DNA of 64,000 bases from Albula goreensis (Eukaryota; Chordata; Actinopteri; Albuliformes; Albulidae), in assembly GCA_022829145.1 (NCBI GenBank), contig CM040747.1:32628052-32692051 (forward strand), written 5' to 3'. Numbering within the stretch: the stretch's first letter is position 1; each line of letters starts with the position of its first letter. The position numbers were made by a program, and so were the translations under genes. The notes under the pieces are model-generated. The model made no database searches. It had not been told where the DNA came from and saw nothing but the letters and a program-made list of their open reading frames with translations. Shown piece after piece: positions 39,601-51,803 of the stretch.

Positions 39601-41450
39601 GACCTCAGTGGGCCTGTAGCCATAGGGGTCCTCTGTGGCCCGGCTGGGGGCCCGCGAGGGAGCGTCGGACTGCCGGCCTCTCTGCGGAGGCCTGTAGAGC
39701 GCCGCTGAGGGCCGGGCGGAACCATAGCTTACGGTGACCCCGCCCTTGCCCCTTGGGCCCTCCTCTATAAGGTCCTCACCAATAAGGTCATCGTCCAGCT
39801 CCGGCTTGATGTCAATGACTGCCTCGGCAGACGCAGGCTCCATCAGTGGCTTCACTGCGGACGTCAGTCTCGGCAGGTTCCTCTCTCTGGAGTCCCTCCT
39901 AAAACCAGACAGAGTTCATCAGACACTGCGATAAATCCGGGAAGTGGCCAAAGGCCGAGGTATGCAATTTTGTGGCAAAAGTAGTTATCACATCAATTGG
40001 GAGGGGAAAAAAAAGGAAATGAAAACCGCACCTGCTCGAGGAGCTGTGTTGGTCATGGGCTGAGCTGGTGGAGACACGAGCCTCCGTCCTATCAGATCGT
40101 GAGCTGGACACAGTGAGGCCCCGCGACTCCTCCCTCCTCCTCTCATCCCCGCCCAGCGCTCGGCCCTTCCCAGGCGCCGTGCCGGGGTGACTGTTCAGGT
40201 GCTGTGGCCGCAGTGAAGCTGGCTCTAAGGACACACAACATCAGAGGGTTACAAGGTCTTGCATGAAATTCAGTTTAAATGTAAAGTTCTTCCATCCACC
40301 CAAATACATTTCACTATTTAACATGAGTACATTTTTTTCAGCCAACATTTTTTTTTCACATTTTTCACAAATGACCGCTGTGCCAACATTATTCCACCAC
40401 ACAGAATTTAGGAGAAATCTTACCAACAGCCACTGATCTCAGTTTCTCCAGAACGCCATGTAACCTGGAACGAAGTTAATCAAACTTAATGCTTTTCTAA
40501 TTTCATAATTGCTTCACTATGCAGTGTAAGGTGTACATACAGGAATGGTAACCTATGACGTTAATGGGTGAGTCACATGGGAATAAGGTAAGTAGTCAAG
40601 TAGCTGGCATACGTACCAAACAGTGAATTTGATTGTGTTGTTACCGAGGAACAGAGAAAGATCATCTGCCATCTGCTGTGCATTCTTCTTATTTGCCACC
40701 ATAACCATTATATAATCGGGCAACTCTTCATCTTGAAATTGAAGACACAGTCACAATTTACTCAGACAACACAGCTAGACTAACAACGTCAATGACTTCT
40801 CTTAAACAGTGTCCCTAGTCTGGTATCTACAGAATTCTTTTACAAATAAAGTTAACTGAATTGTGAGCAGACAAGCAGGGTTACACAGAATTTCAACTTA
40901 CCCACGTAAGCACCAAGTTCTTGTAGTTTCCCCTTAATTGCAGCCTGAAATACAACAATATTTAAAACAGTAAACACTTGCCCTGTGAAGACACTACTTT
41001 TAAGCACATTCCCATTCATTTGGACATGCCTTCATCCCTCCTTCCGCTAAGTTAGGTAGTATGCATTGGTAACCGAACAGAGCAACATCAGCAAGCCAAC
41101 GCTATATACATGCCAGACAGAGCCACAGAGTTAACCTACGTTAACCTTAAATACCGGTTAACATCACGTTCGTGATTGTTATCTGGAATTTAATAACGAT
41201 AACGTTGCACGATTTAGAAGATGCCGCCTGCTTACCAACGATATAACCATCTTATATTCACTCTATCTGCCTAGCAATAAGCCAGGATGTTAACATTAGC
41301 TAGCTAGCTAGGTCGCTAACCGTAGCGATCATTCAAAACTACAAACATACACGACTTTAGGCCTTGATTTGTCTTGATAGGTTGCTGTTACCGATGAGTA
41401 AACAAAAATGTTACCCGTATTTTCTTGCTTATCTCCGTTCCGATTTCCAT
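33097..41450 (-). CDS. zc3h14: Zc3h14 poly(A)-binding CCCH zinc finger protein
   Basis: About sixteen coding exons on the minus strand: 41415-41450, 40903-40945, 40617-40731, 40424-40464, 40032-40224, 39496-39898, 39118-39308, 38895-38995, 38313-38474, 37969-38037, 37026-37185, 36696-36910, 36014-36161, 35472-35607, about 35232-35308, and 33097-33294. Together they give about 760 residues (human 736). The family (Nab2 relatives) binds poly(A) tails in the nucleus and limits their length. The N-terminus MEIGTEISKKIR leads into the PWI-like fold. The middle is acidic and disordered ([13 protein letters not shown]). KFIVTLDGVPSP is conserved. All five C-terminal CCCH fingers are present, from CKFWPVCKSGDECMYHH to CRFAAQCKRADCTFYH. 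The 35472/35308 join is out of frame with my simplest borders, so one border there is unsettled. The last exon either reads through to the stop at 33097 or splices at an AG/GTACTC donor just after KWTKTQN. Confidence 0.93.
33345..33695 (+). mobile_element. Tigger/pogo-like MITE, copy 1
   Basis: Starts with TA and then CAGGTTGAGTATGCCTTATC, the terminal repeat style of TcMar-Tigger elements, and continues with the ATTTTTTCGGATTTTGGAAT block. Its inner sequence matches the reverse of the copy at 47343. The right end has decayed into a T-run and AT-rich DNA, so that border is approximate. It sits in the last intron of zc3h14, about 50 bases from the last exon's acceptor. Confidence 0.65.
34848..34922. 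repeat. AT-rich microsatellite (TA/CATA)
   Basis: Alternating ATATAC/TATATA sequence within a zc3h14 intron. Confidence 0.8.
38048..38163 (-). repeat. 40-base tandem repeat, three units, at a zc3h14 acceptor
   Basis: Three units begin at 38048, 38088 and 38128; the last is slightly shortened. Each contains GAGCCAATCA and AACAACACTTGAGCTA. On the transcribed minus strand each unit gives a pyrimidine tract (GTTGTTTTTCTCTC), a branch-point-like GTTGATT and an AG. The block ends 11 bases before the first base of the exon at 37969-38037. Confidence 0.85.
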
Positions 41451-42880
41451 GCTGGCTGGTACTTTTAACGAATATGTATACACAGAAGTAAACCGCTACA
41501 GACCGACCGATAGCAACAAGCCTATTTTCATTGCAACTAAAGCATACACGGGAGCTTCTTTGAACTGCTGACCTCAACGAAACTTGACCTATGTACCCGA
41601 AGAAAAGTACATCCGGGTCAACATTGTCATAATAAGAGTCTCTCTGCAAAAATGTCGAAAAATAAGTCATTTCAACTTAAAATTGCAACTGAGATCTGCT
41701 TCATATTTATCAGCATTTACAGTAAATAAAGAATTTTGTTCAGTCATTCATTCAGGTTAATCGGGACTATCCTGGTGTCAAAAATAAGTGCGTTTTAAAG
41801 TTGCACTATGTCTTACGGATATAAAAACAGGAAAAAAATTTGCAATATTTCTTAATGAAAGTGTGGTTGAGAATACTAATAAACATCCCTAGTATCCAAA
41901 AAAGTGAATTTTAAAGCGGTGTGATGTCTTATGGCCTGCTGCTGGCATTCAGTTGGCACAATATACAGCAAATGTATGCACCTGACTGTATGACACATTT
42001 TTGCTGTCATGAAACATGATTTTTCCATTATATCTCCATCCACTTTCATTGTCTTAGACACCCCTCGTCTACACCTTCCCAGAAAATTGATTATTCTATA
42101 AGATATCATAAAAGTGTGAATGTTGTAATGTTACATAGATGTGGTGGAGATGGTTCCATAAAAGATAGATGCACAGTTTGAGGGAAACTGTGGTGCTGGA
42201 GAATGATCAATTCTTCTCACAGATAAAGGTGCTGGGGTTTAAACTGGCTTTCATTCTTTGTGATGGTGCAACATTCAACTCTAAATCAGTTCTTTGAAGC
42301 AGTATAAAAAGAAGGATTTGAGCCTGAAATAATAGGCATATCTTTTTTTTTTAGATTCTTTCATTCTGGATTCTCTCAGCTTTGATATATGAGGTGGTAA
42401 GTCATATATGGGGACATCAAGGAAAATCACTCATGGTATCAAGGTAATATACGGGGACTCCAAGGTCTGTGATTACAGCCAGGTTCTCATAAAATTGCCA
42501 TTTTAATTGTTCCCTACCCTGAACATGTCTGCACTGTTCCTGCTGACATGGGAAGAGGATGCTGTTAATGTCATTCCTCCACCTCATATGATGGCTTTTT
42601 TTCATACTGCAGGCATACCACCAATCTCATACTGCCAGTGTCATTGGAGGATTACACAGTCAGCTTAAGTTTGGATTGTGCACCTGCAGGTGCCCAGCTG
42701 ACCAGGAGGGGTCGCTAGAGAGTGATGAAACAAACTTTGATTTGCCCACACCAATACCATCCCTAGCAAGGCTGGGCCAACTGTTGCCTCACCAATGTGG
42801 GCCTAAGATTCCAACACCAAACATCAGGACTCCCAGGTGAACACTTTAAACTGTCAGCCTCTCGGAGGCCCTTTACAGGG
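41451..42880. other. Intergenic between zc3h14 and pnn, left part
   Basis: Contains the presumed zc3h14 promoter just right of 41450, with no clear TATA box. No exon is supported beyond it. Confidence 0.5.
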
Positions 42881-42904
42881 TAAAACATTTGCCTGGATGC
42901 CCAG

Positions 42905-43085
42905 AGTTTGGGTATTGGAATCCCATTACTGGTCCTTTTATCCAAAGTGACTTACAGTTGATTAGACTAACCAAGGGCCAATCTCCCTGGGAGCAATGTG
43001 GGGTTATCAAGGGCCCAACAGCAATGGTGTTCTTTTGGCTGGACTTTTCCATAGCCACAGGCTATAGGCTGCCCCCAGGTCCACA
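42905..43085 (-). mobile_element. Teleost tRNA-SINE, degraded copy
   Basis: On the minus strand it contains GGGCCCTTGATAACCCC, CACATTGCTCCCAGGG and the tail TGTAAGTCACTTTGGATAAA, a tail very common in teleost SINEs. The tRNA-like head (TAGCC...GGCTA) is badly worn. The same family occurs near 53.4 kb. Confidence 0.6.
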
Positions 43086-43089
43086 TACC

Positions 43090-44990
43090 AGCTTTATATT
43101 TTTGTTTTTCCATGCAGCTTGCGGATGAAATAGGGACAGAAGTGTCTTCTCCAACAGATGAGTGTGCATGAATGCAATGGCATTAAATACTTAGAAAAAA
43201 AACTTTGGTCTTGCTCATTTTATGTAAAAGGATATGACAATTTTTTGGATACAGATACATCAACAATGCCAGATGTTCAGGGTCATACAGTTCAACTAAA
43301 TTTTGTTTGTTTTAGCCATTTTCATTCAGTGACTTTTTGCTGAGTTGGTGGCAGATCTATGTTGTAAGAGGCAAAAATGTACTTGATACTTTGAGCAAGC
43401 AGGTGTACATGTTTTGTCCTTGATTTTTATTGTTTGCTGGTCGAATGTTTAACCCTTCCTGAATTAGATTTTGTCTCTCCAAATAAAGATAAAATTATTT
43501 CATTATTTTACGGACATAATTTTTCATAATACGTCCATAGTGCTTCTCCTGCACATGCTAGCTCTCATGTTTCTGAAGCAAGTGCAGTCACCTGATTCAC
43601 TACAGAGTCACCAGTCACTACAGGGTATCACTCTGGAGACAAAGCTCAGGTTTTTGAAGGACACTAAGGGTGTAAATTAATGATGAAACTGGCAACAGTC
43701 TCAAATGTCAGGAAATTCATGAAATTGCTGATGGGATTTCTGTAGTCTTGCTATTTAATAAATACACTTCAAACACATGGAGAGATATTCTCTAGAGAAA
43801 TAAAAGGCATAACTATGTACATGAATGATGTAACTATTTGGTCACTGTACTGACCTAGAAGGGAATGTGAGTTCATACTTAAAATTGACATTTCATAAAT
43901 ATAATACTGTTTATTTTTCAGTCACAGAAATGAAAACACAACAAAACATACAGTGAAACAGAAGGCAATAACCTGTAGATGCAAATTTATAAGAAACTGA
44001 AAACTTAAGAGTGCAGGCTAAATGGTGATCCTTTATGAAGGAACCTTCAGTTAACCTTGCTTCTACTGAAAACAATGCAAACGTATGTTCGTTGTAGCCT
44101 GCAGGAGAAGGGAGGTACCATTTTTACCATTACAATTGATGCTGTGCAAAACTTTGCCCCTGCACATTGCAAGAGATGTTTATTTCACACTGTCAATAGC
44201 AAGTACTGCGGTTTAGTTTATTTTTGATTAGACATTTGCAATTTATTCTCAAAATGGCAGTTAGTGTCATTTTCTTTGTAACAGTGCACACAATTTTTCA
44301 CAGAACAGTAAACAATTGGATAAACAGCTCCCCAAAAAAGAACTGATTGAGAAACAAGGGATTTGAGCATGAACTGCTTTAAAAATGCAGCAAATGGTCT
44401 TCCAGCACTGGACACCCTACTTCAAGCATAAACAGACATAGCTAATACATCTTACGACATAGCTAAAAGCTAATGCAAAGTTTTTCAGTTATTTTCCAGT
44501 TCATACATAGGTTTTCTGAGTAATAAAAACAGAGACAGTGTGGTATATTCTAATTTCTTGCTGCAGATAGATACATTTTTGATAGCAACCTATGCTTTAG
44601 TCAAAAGCTTTGATTACACTGAAATGATACATAAATATGTTATATGGGTTGTAATGCAGGTCCTTTGTATTATTAATAGGATTATATAAATTCTTTGCAG
44701 TCATTCAGGAACAATGAAGTCAATCAATAAAGGACATAATGGTTCCTTTGTTTACAGGTGTGTCTCACATGAATAAAGAGGTGTTACCCAAACATGTTGA
44801 GTCAGTTTTGGTCCGTTTGGGATCCATCCTAAACCGGTTTACGGTCAGTTTTAGGATAAGAATTGAGTCTTTACTTTGTCTAAGTTTAATATTTTTTGAA
44901 GTGTTTTCTAACTATGGATCTCAAAAGTGTACAAGAACTTTATTCATTCAATCACTCTGATTTTTCCACTGACTTTTTAATTGACATGTG
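43090..44990. other. Intergenic, no gene seen
   Basis: AT-rich DNA upstream of pnn. No exon, repeat family or RNA gene is recognised. Confidence 0.5.
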
Positions 44991-45047
44991 TTCAATGTGG
45001 ATTTGACTAAGATCTCTTCCCAACTGATCAACGCTCGGCAACTTCTG

Positions 45048-45116
45048 ATTGGCTTACATCCAGAGCTGATTGGCGGGGACTGGCAGAAACCTCATACATG
45101 ATACGTATGAGCCAAT
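45048..45116. promoter_or_regulatory. Three CCAAT boxes upstream of pnn
   Basis: ATTGG at 45048-45052 and 45069-45073 (CCAAT on the minus strand) and CCAAT at 45112-45116. The spacings are about 21 and 43 bases, near whole helical turns. The array ends 100 bases before the pnn ATG. NF-Y arrays of this kind are typical of TATA-less housekeeping promoters. Confidence 0.5.
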
Positions 45117-45215
45117 CAGAATCGCAGTTGCTGTCCGTGCTTTGAAAGTTACTGGCATGTTCACCCAGAGGTGCTTTGCGGCTGTGCGAGGCAACCCTAC
45201 GAGGAAGCAGCTAAA

Positions 45216-48200
45216 ATGGCGGTAGCTGTGAGGTCTCTGCAGGATCAGCTAGAAAAGGCAAAGGAAAGCTTAAAAAATGTTGACGAAAACATTCGCAAAT
45301 TAACAGGAAGAGATCCGAACGAACTCAGGTATGTTTTAATTGAACAAATAAATAAATACATGATGATTTACAGTATTAATTAATTGTAAATCAGCTGTCG
45401 ATGAAGGGAAACACCACGTCGTGTTTGCAGCTCGCGTGCATGCTACTATGGTCGTTTGTTAAATTCACTGTGTACTGAAGAGGGTTTGGTAAGCATAATT
45501 CCAAGTAAAAGTACGTTAACACAAGAAACAAATTGTTTTTGGTCGACTTTTTGATATTCATATGCTTCCTAAATGAATTTGTTTTGTGCCGCTCATACCA
45601 GCGTTAGCTTGCTAACTTTCACTACTGAAGTATGGGGCCTAGTCATGTCTGCCTCCATAATACACAAGCCGCCACAGAGTGTATTTGATGATAGTAATTC
45701 ACTACTTATTTGATTTTTCATCTCCTCAATAGCTGTAGCAAAACTTTGATTGTATTGTGCCCTTGCAAATAATATTCACCTGGCTTTTGCGTTGCGTTTT
45801 GCTAGTTAAATATGTAGGGTAGACTATACCAAGGTTACCTCCCCAGGTAACTGAAGTTGATGCCTAGGTAGATAGTCCTGTGTTAAGGGGTCGGTCTTGT
45901 TGGTCAGTAGCGTTAATGGGGATGGCTCGTTTTTTCGTTTTTCATGGCTAAAATGTATCACGAAATAGCTTAATTTTTCTACCCAGTGGCGATCAGGACT
46001 GTTTGGTAGCGTGACCACAACCGTGCCCCAAATAGTGAATAAATACACGAGGGTTGGACGAAAATGGTTATGTTTGCATCGTGCAACGTCTACTTAATCA
46101 TTCATCTGTATGACCAAATTGTGGGAAAAGCCTCAAGTACACAATTTAAGAATTGCTATGCCAGGACTTTGCAGTCCTTGATTGGTATGTCTGACTATGT
46201 TTTGAAACCTCATTGCTGATTATCATGACAGGAGCGTTTAATTTGGCCTTTGATTTCAAACAGGCTTTATTTTCCATAATTATAATGCATATTACATGCA
46301 ATAATAATGCAGTAAAAATTATTATTCAATAATTGTTGGTAGGGACCGTAATGAACAGGTAAAACAGAATAAAATGATGCATTGCCTTTTAAAAAAAAAA
46401 AAAAAAAAAAAAATGAAGGGTCTGACAGAAACGTGATTGTGTAATCTTCCTGCTGTGAATAGGATCACATCACCTCTTGAACTGCTGACCAAAGGTCAGT
46501 TTGACCCCTCTCAATTGTAAGACTGTTCTTGCCACCAGTTTAACAAAGGTTAGCATTATAATAGTGGTTTATTTCCATTTTACGTAACGTTTTGCATAAT
46601 GTTAGTTTTTGTGTTGTAATGCTTTCCTTTGTTCTGATAGACCTGGCCAGGCAAGGAGAATATCCATCCCAGGCATTGGTGGAGGTAGGGGACGTGGGAT
46701 TAATTTATTGAGGTGAGTGTTACGCGGTCTCTCCAAATATTTGCCTTGTCCATGCACCATCAGGATGCCTGTGAAAAGCAAGATACTTACCACAGTTTTG
46801 TTTCTCAGGCGTGGACTCTCGGACAGCGGAGGGGGACCCCCGGCTAAGCAGAGGGACATCGAAGGGGCGCTTCTGAGGTCAGACACTTGCTTCAGCCGTG
46901 CATGTGTGACTATCAAACACAGGGAATGTGATGCACTACTTCTGAGTAGATTTAATCTCATAGTATTATAGTTTAGAAGTTCTGCACCATTGTCGTTATC
47001 CATATGATGACAGTCAGTGGTATCTTTCATGCAGCCTCACTCCTTCGACGTCGCTTGACTTTGGTCTGTTATATCGCTTACATCAGAACTCATGTTTTTA
47101 AGTTGGATATCCTGAATTAAGTGTCCCTAGGGGACTGTGCTGTTTCAGCTTGCTTTTTCAAACGGCGTGTGACAAAAAAAAAGTCACCGTGCCATTCATT
47201 TTTCAAGGCTGGCCGGAGACCAGAGGGCAAGGAGAGATTCACGCAACGACAGCGACGCTGATGATGATGACGATGTCAAAAAGGTAACATGGGTATTCCA
47301 GAAAATGGCAGCACAGAAACTGTGCCTCACAAAGAGGTGGTACAGGTTGAGCATCTCGTGTATAAATAAAAAAAAATACAGAAAAACAAAATGTAAATAT
47401 AAAAATGATGCTTGGTTGTACGTCCACCAGTGCTGACGGCTGTGTGGGTACGATAGCGACCATCAGATGATATCCCAGGATTGTGTACATCTACATGCCA
47501 TGCTAACATACGTCCGACTTGCATCCGTTTTGAGATACAGCCGTTCGACCAGAACGGAACTCGGACATATGTTGGGGAATGGCTGTATATGCAAATATTC
47601 CAAAATCCGAAACACTTCCGGTCCCAGGCTTTTTGGATAAGGATACTCAACCTGTATTAGAGTAGGATGTAAAAGATGGTATATAGTATGGAGCTGACTG
47701 TGGCTGGGCGTTCTTTGATCATGACCTGCAGTTATTGCAGCTTTGCCAGGTTGTCCTTATACATTGACAAACTTAATCTTGCGCATAGTTGTGACAAATT
47801 GTATCTTTCGTACAGCCAGCGTTGCAGTCGTCAGTCGTTGCTACCTCCAAAGAACGAACACGCCGTGACCTAATCCAGGATCAAACTATGGATGAGAAAG
47901 GGAAACAAAGGTAAATACCATTTTGAGAGGATCCAAAGGGCATAGTCATGTAGGATTATGAATTACTGAATGTTATGCAGAAATATTGGGGAAAAAATGT
48001 TTGCTGTTTTGTGTGATTGTCAGTGTGTGTTTGTGTGTGTTCTGGGCTTGTGTGACCATTTTTACTTGTTGCAGGCATGGTGGATAACCATTACCAGAGA
48101 GAGACTTGTAGAGTAATTTTATATATAATAAATACATGTGTGTTTGTACCTGTTGGATTCTTTAACATTTACTGAAGGAATCCCTCGCGCACAGAAATGC

Positions 48201-51200
48201 CACTGACTGAAGCGGTGCTCCACTCGTAACGTTTTTTACATTAACATTTTGCATTGTCAGGAAACCAGTTTGTCATGATTTACTTGTTCCTTGCCTCAAA
48301 GCTTCTGTGTCAAATCACAGTATCTCTGAAGTGACTGATACATGAGATTAATTTATGCATTTTCATGTCCAAGTTTCTTTTGTATTGATGTTTATTCATG
48401 ATGCTAAATAAGCTCCATAATAATAAGTTGTTTAATAAGCTCTTTGAATCTTGTGAGTTAGATCTATTAATATTTGACCCAGTGGTATGGTAGTTTTAAT
48501 AAAGGCCTTTCAAAGCATAGATGAAAGTGGTCAAATTTGAGGCCTGCCTAGTTATGAAAAGCTGTTGCGACCTCTTGAAACACACTTTCAGTTTGATGTA
48601 AATTAAAACCTTGATACAAATGAGTATTGGTGAAATGACAATTAAAATATTTTCCAATGTTTTATAAAATGAGTCTCAAAGTGTAATTTCTTAAAAGAAG
48701 CGAATGCATTATCCATTCATGTCCTCTTGAATTTCAGGAATCGGCGAATGTTCGGCCTGTTGATGGGTACTCTCCAGAAATTTAAGCAGGAGTCTACAGT
48801 GGCCACAGAAAAGGTATGGTGTGAAGAAGATGGGACTGTGCAAATTGCCTGCACTGCACAGTAAACCAGTGTGGGCCCAGCTGAATAAAAGACAAATGAC
48901 TGCTGTTAGTGACTACTGCTTGACTGGTTACCTGTCAGTTGCCTGCGCTGGCTGTATCTGTCAGAAGTGATGTAACTGTTTAGCCATACTCATACCCTGC
49001 TCAATGTGTAAGCTTCGGACCTCGTGTGAGCTAGTTCACTCTTTGTCCTGCACAGATAGAACAACATAATGATGGGGCAGTCCTTTGAGTATGTGGGAGA
49101 GAAAAGTAGGCCGGTATTTAAAGTTAAGGGCACACTTGACGCTTCCTAACGTTTCTCAGTTGTATTGTACCGTATATGTCATCCTATAGTTAGAAAATCG
49201 TGCTGCAAATTCTCAGAAATGGGGTCATTGTAGTGAAAGCATTTTGGGTAAAAGTGAATTTTATGATTGCATTGTACACAGTGCCATGTGCTGTGTCATG
49301 CGTTCTTGTGTATGTCACAGCTCAGTATACCTGTTTGTCTGGCCCATCAGTTCTATCAAGTGCAGTTTATAGCAAGACGTCGAATAAACTGGATCCACAT
49401 TTGTGACCGTTTACAACAATATACCTGCTTTGTTAAATGTTACGGTGTCACACTCATAGTCTGAAGTCTGACAGTGTTTCAGCTCCCTTCATGTTGATAT
49501 TTGGAAGTGTGGCTGGGTGGCAACTAAAAGAAAAATCTGCCTGTCTTACTGCTGTTCAAACAGTTGGTATCCTTGGTCAGTAGCATAATTTGTTCAGCAC
49601 GGGTTATGCAACTGCATACTGTAATCCATGAGTTCACATCAGCCTCTCTGTGCCTCACTGATTAAATGTAATATCAGGATTGCATTCGCATTCACGGACG
49701 AGTGAATCTGCCACTTTGAAATGCACTCTGATGCTATGAACTTTGATGCTTTGAATGCAGACAATTTCAATTGTAAATGGGTGAAAAAGAAGCCGTTCCT
49801 TTCTCTTGCAGGATAAAAGACGTTTGGAGATCGAACAAAAGCTGGAGGTGCAAGCGGAGCAGGAGAGAAAGAAAGTAGAAAGCGAGAGGCGCGAGCTCTT
49901 CGAAGAGCGGCGAGCCAAGCAGACGGAGCTCAAGCTCCTGGAACAGAAAGTGGAGCTCGCCCAGCTGGTACATCAGCTTCCATAGCAACCGTCACATCAG
50001 CAACGTATTTTCATTATTTCTCTTTTTTTGTGGGCAAATTTATTTAACTGCTCTTTCTTTTTCTACAGCAAGAAGAGTGGAACGTGCACAACGCTAAAAT
50101 AGTCAAGTATATCCGCACAAAAACGAAGCCACCGATTTTCTACATCCCTGGGCGGATGTGCTCGGCCACTCATAAGCTCTTGGAGGAGTCCCAGAAAAAA
50201 ATGAATGGTAAACTATCATGCCGCTCGCTACCTTCATGAGCCAACAGTTCAAATATATTCCACAATAGTCAAATTTTTCTTTATTAGCTAATTGCATCCC
50301 TCATTTACTGTTTTTTACAAGGGGAATGCTGTGAATGAATCTATTCCTTGTTCAAAATGTTTTGTACCTGTAGGACTATACAGTACTTGTGAGTGTCATC
50401 ACTACATTGAATTGAATTTGGACTGATAATCCTGACCTAGTTTTCACAGCAGAGCTCAGTCTTGGTCTGTTTCAATTCCCAGATTTTCCAGTATTGGTAA
50501 AATATGCACCGTTAATTTGATTATTTTGAGACTGAAGTTGTATGTGTACTTCTCATTTATAGGCAGAGTGTGGAACAGGGTAATATTAATGTAAATGTTT
50601 TGAAATCTACTTTGTGGTTTGACCTCCTGTCCTCTTTGCTTTGCAGTCATGTTGGAGGAGAGGCGAGCGGAGTTCACAGAGCAGCTGAACAAGATGGAGG
50701 CGCGGCCTCGGCGCCAGCCCATGCGGGAAAGAGACCAAGAGGCCAATCAGAGAGAAGATCAGGCGGAGGGTAAGCCCATAGGCCAGGAGACGCAGACGCT
50801 GGTGGAGACAGGTAACAGGAATGATGTAGAGATGGAGGAGGCAGGGGAGGAGGTTAGCGTAGTGCAGAGTGACGGGGAGCAGGAGGAACAGCAGGAGCAG
50901 AAACAGCGGCCCTCAGAGGCGAAGGAAGATGAGGAAGAGGAGGATGACGAGGATGAGGAGGTGGAGGAGGAGGATGGAGGGAGAGTGGAGATGAGGGAGG
51001 GAGAAGAGCAGGCAGCCAGAGCAGGGGAGAGAGACACGGAGCGGGGGCCGCAGGGGGATGGAGGCCAGCGGGTGGAGGAGGAGTCCGTAGAGCAGAGCCC
51101 AAGTGCAGAGGAGATGGAGGTAGGTAATGACAGGAGGGAGGGAGAGGCGGAGACCCCTGCAAACGTGCCCCAGGAGCCCATGGAGGAGTCGGACGGCCGG

Positions 51201-51803
51201 GAGAACAGTGTTCAGGCAGAGAGCACGGACACCAATCCGGCAGCCCCATCGGCCCCTGAGGTGCCAGGGGTGGAGCCCATCATGGAGGTCCCCATGGCAG
51301 CGGTCCCTGAGACCCAGGTGTCCCAGCAGAGCAGTGAAGCAGAGCGCCCTGAGGCGTCTCTGGCCCCCAGGCCCGAGCAAGACGCCCCCCAACCACAGCC
51401 CGAACCCAAGGTCAGGGAGATGGGGCCCCACGGGGATGGGCGGGGGCGGCCCCGTGAAAAGAAGAAGAGCCGGAGCAGCTCCAGCTCTTCCTCCGGCTCC
51501 TCCTCCAGCTCTAGTGGCTCCTCTTCGGGCTCCTCCTCCTCCGGCAGCAGCTCCTCCTCCAGCAGCAGCTCCAGCAGCAGGAGTCGGAGCCGAGGCGGGG
51601 GGCGGGACCGGGACAGGAAGCGCCGGAGGCGGCCCTCTGACAGGGACAGGAAGCGAGGTGGGGGCAGCGGCGACCGCAGCCACAAGCCGTCCAGCCGAGA
51701 TGCCAAGAGCTCAAAGCCCAACAGGAAGAGGTCCTCCTCAGGCCAGAGATCGTCACGTAGCGACAGGGATCGCAGACTGGACAGGAAGGACAAGAGGCGC
51801 TAA
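45216..51803 (+). CDS. pnn: Pinin
   Basis: Nine coding exons: 45216-45328, 46641-46712, 46809-46877, 47208-47283, 47816-47910, 48738-48813, 49812-49967, 50069-50207 and 50647-51803. All are in frame with GT-AG borders, giving about 650 residues (human 717). Pinin works in splicing and exon-junction-linked complexes with RNPS1 and SAP18 in nuclear speckles, and is also found at desmosomes. The N-terminus [20 protein letters not shown] begins the pinin/SDK coiled coil. The R/G-rich GIGGGRGRG segment follows. The memA-type domain runs from [18 protein letters not shown] through a long charged coiled coil to [17 protein letters not shown]. The last exon carries a Glu-rich stretch, a Pro-rich part and a serine/arginine tail ending DRKDKRR. 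A poly(A) signal lies near 52624. Start choice: the ATG at 45216 gives the conserved MAVAVR start; an upstream in-frame ATG at 45171 does not look conserved. Confidence 0.96.
46390..46412. repeat. Poly(A) tract in pnn intron 1
   Basis: A run of about 23 A with no clear retroposon body next to it. Confidence 0.8.
47343..47654 (-). mobile_element. Tigger/pogo-like MITE, copy 2 (both ends present)
   Basis: The ends CAGGTTGAGCATCTCGTG and ATAAGGATACTCAACCTG form terminal inverted repeats. They are flanked on both sides by TA (47341-47342 and 47655-47656), the target duplication of Tc1/mariner-group elements. It is 312 bases with no coding capacity. It lies in pnn intron 4, inverted relative to copy 1 in zc3h14. 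The name Tigger is from recalled terminal sequence. Confidence 0.8.

Noticed and set aside
50759-51793. Several long minus-strand ORFs opposite the last pnn exon
   Set aside because: They are shadows of the low-complexity Glu-, Pro- and Ser/Arg-rich coding sequence of pinin.
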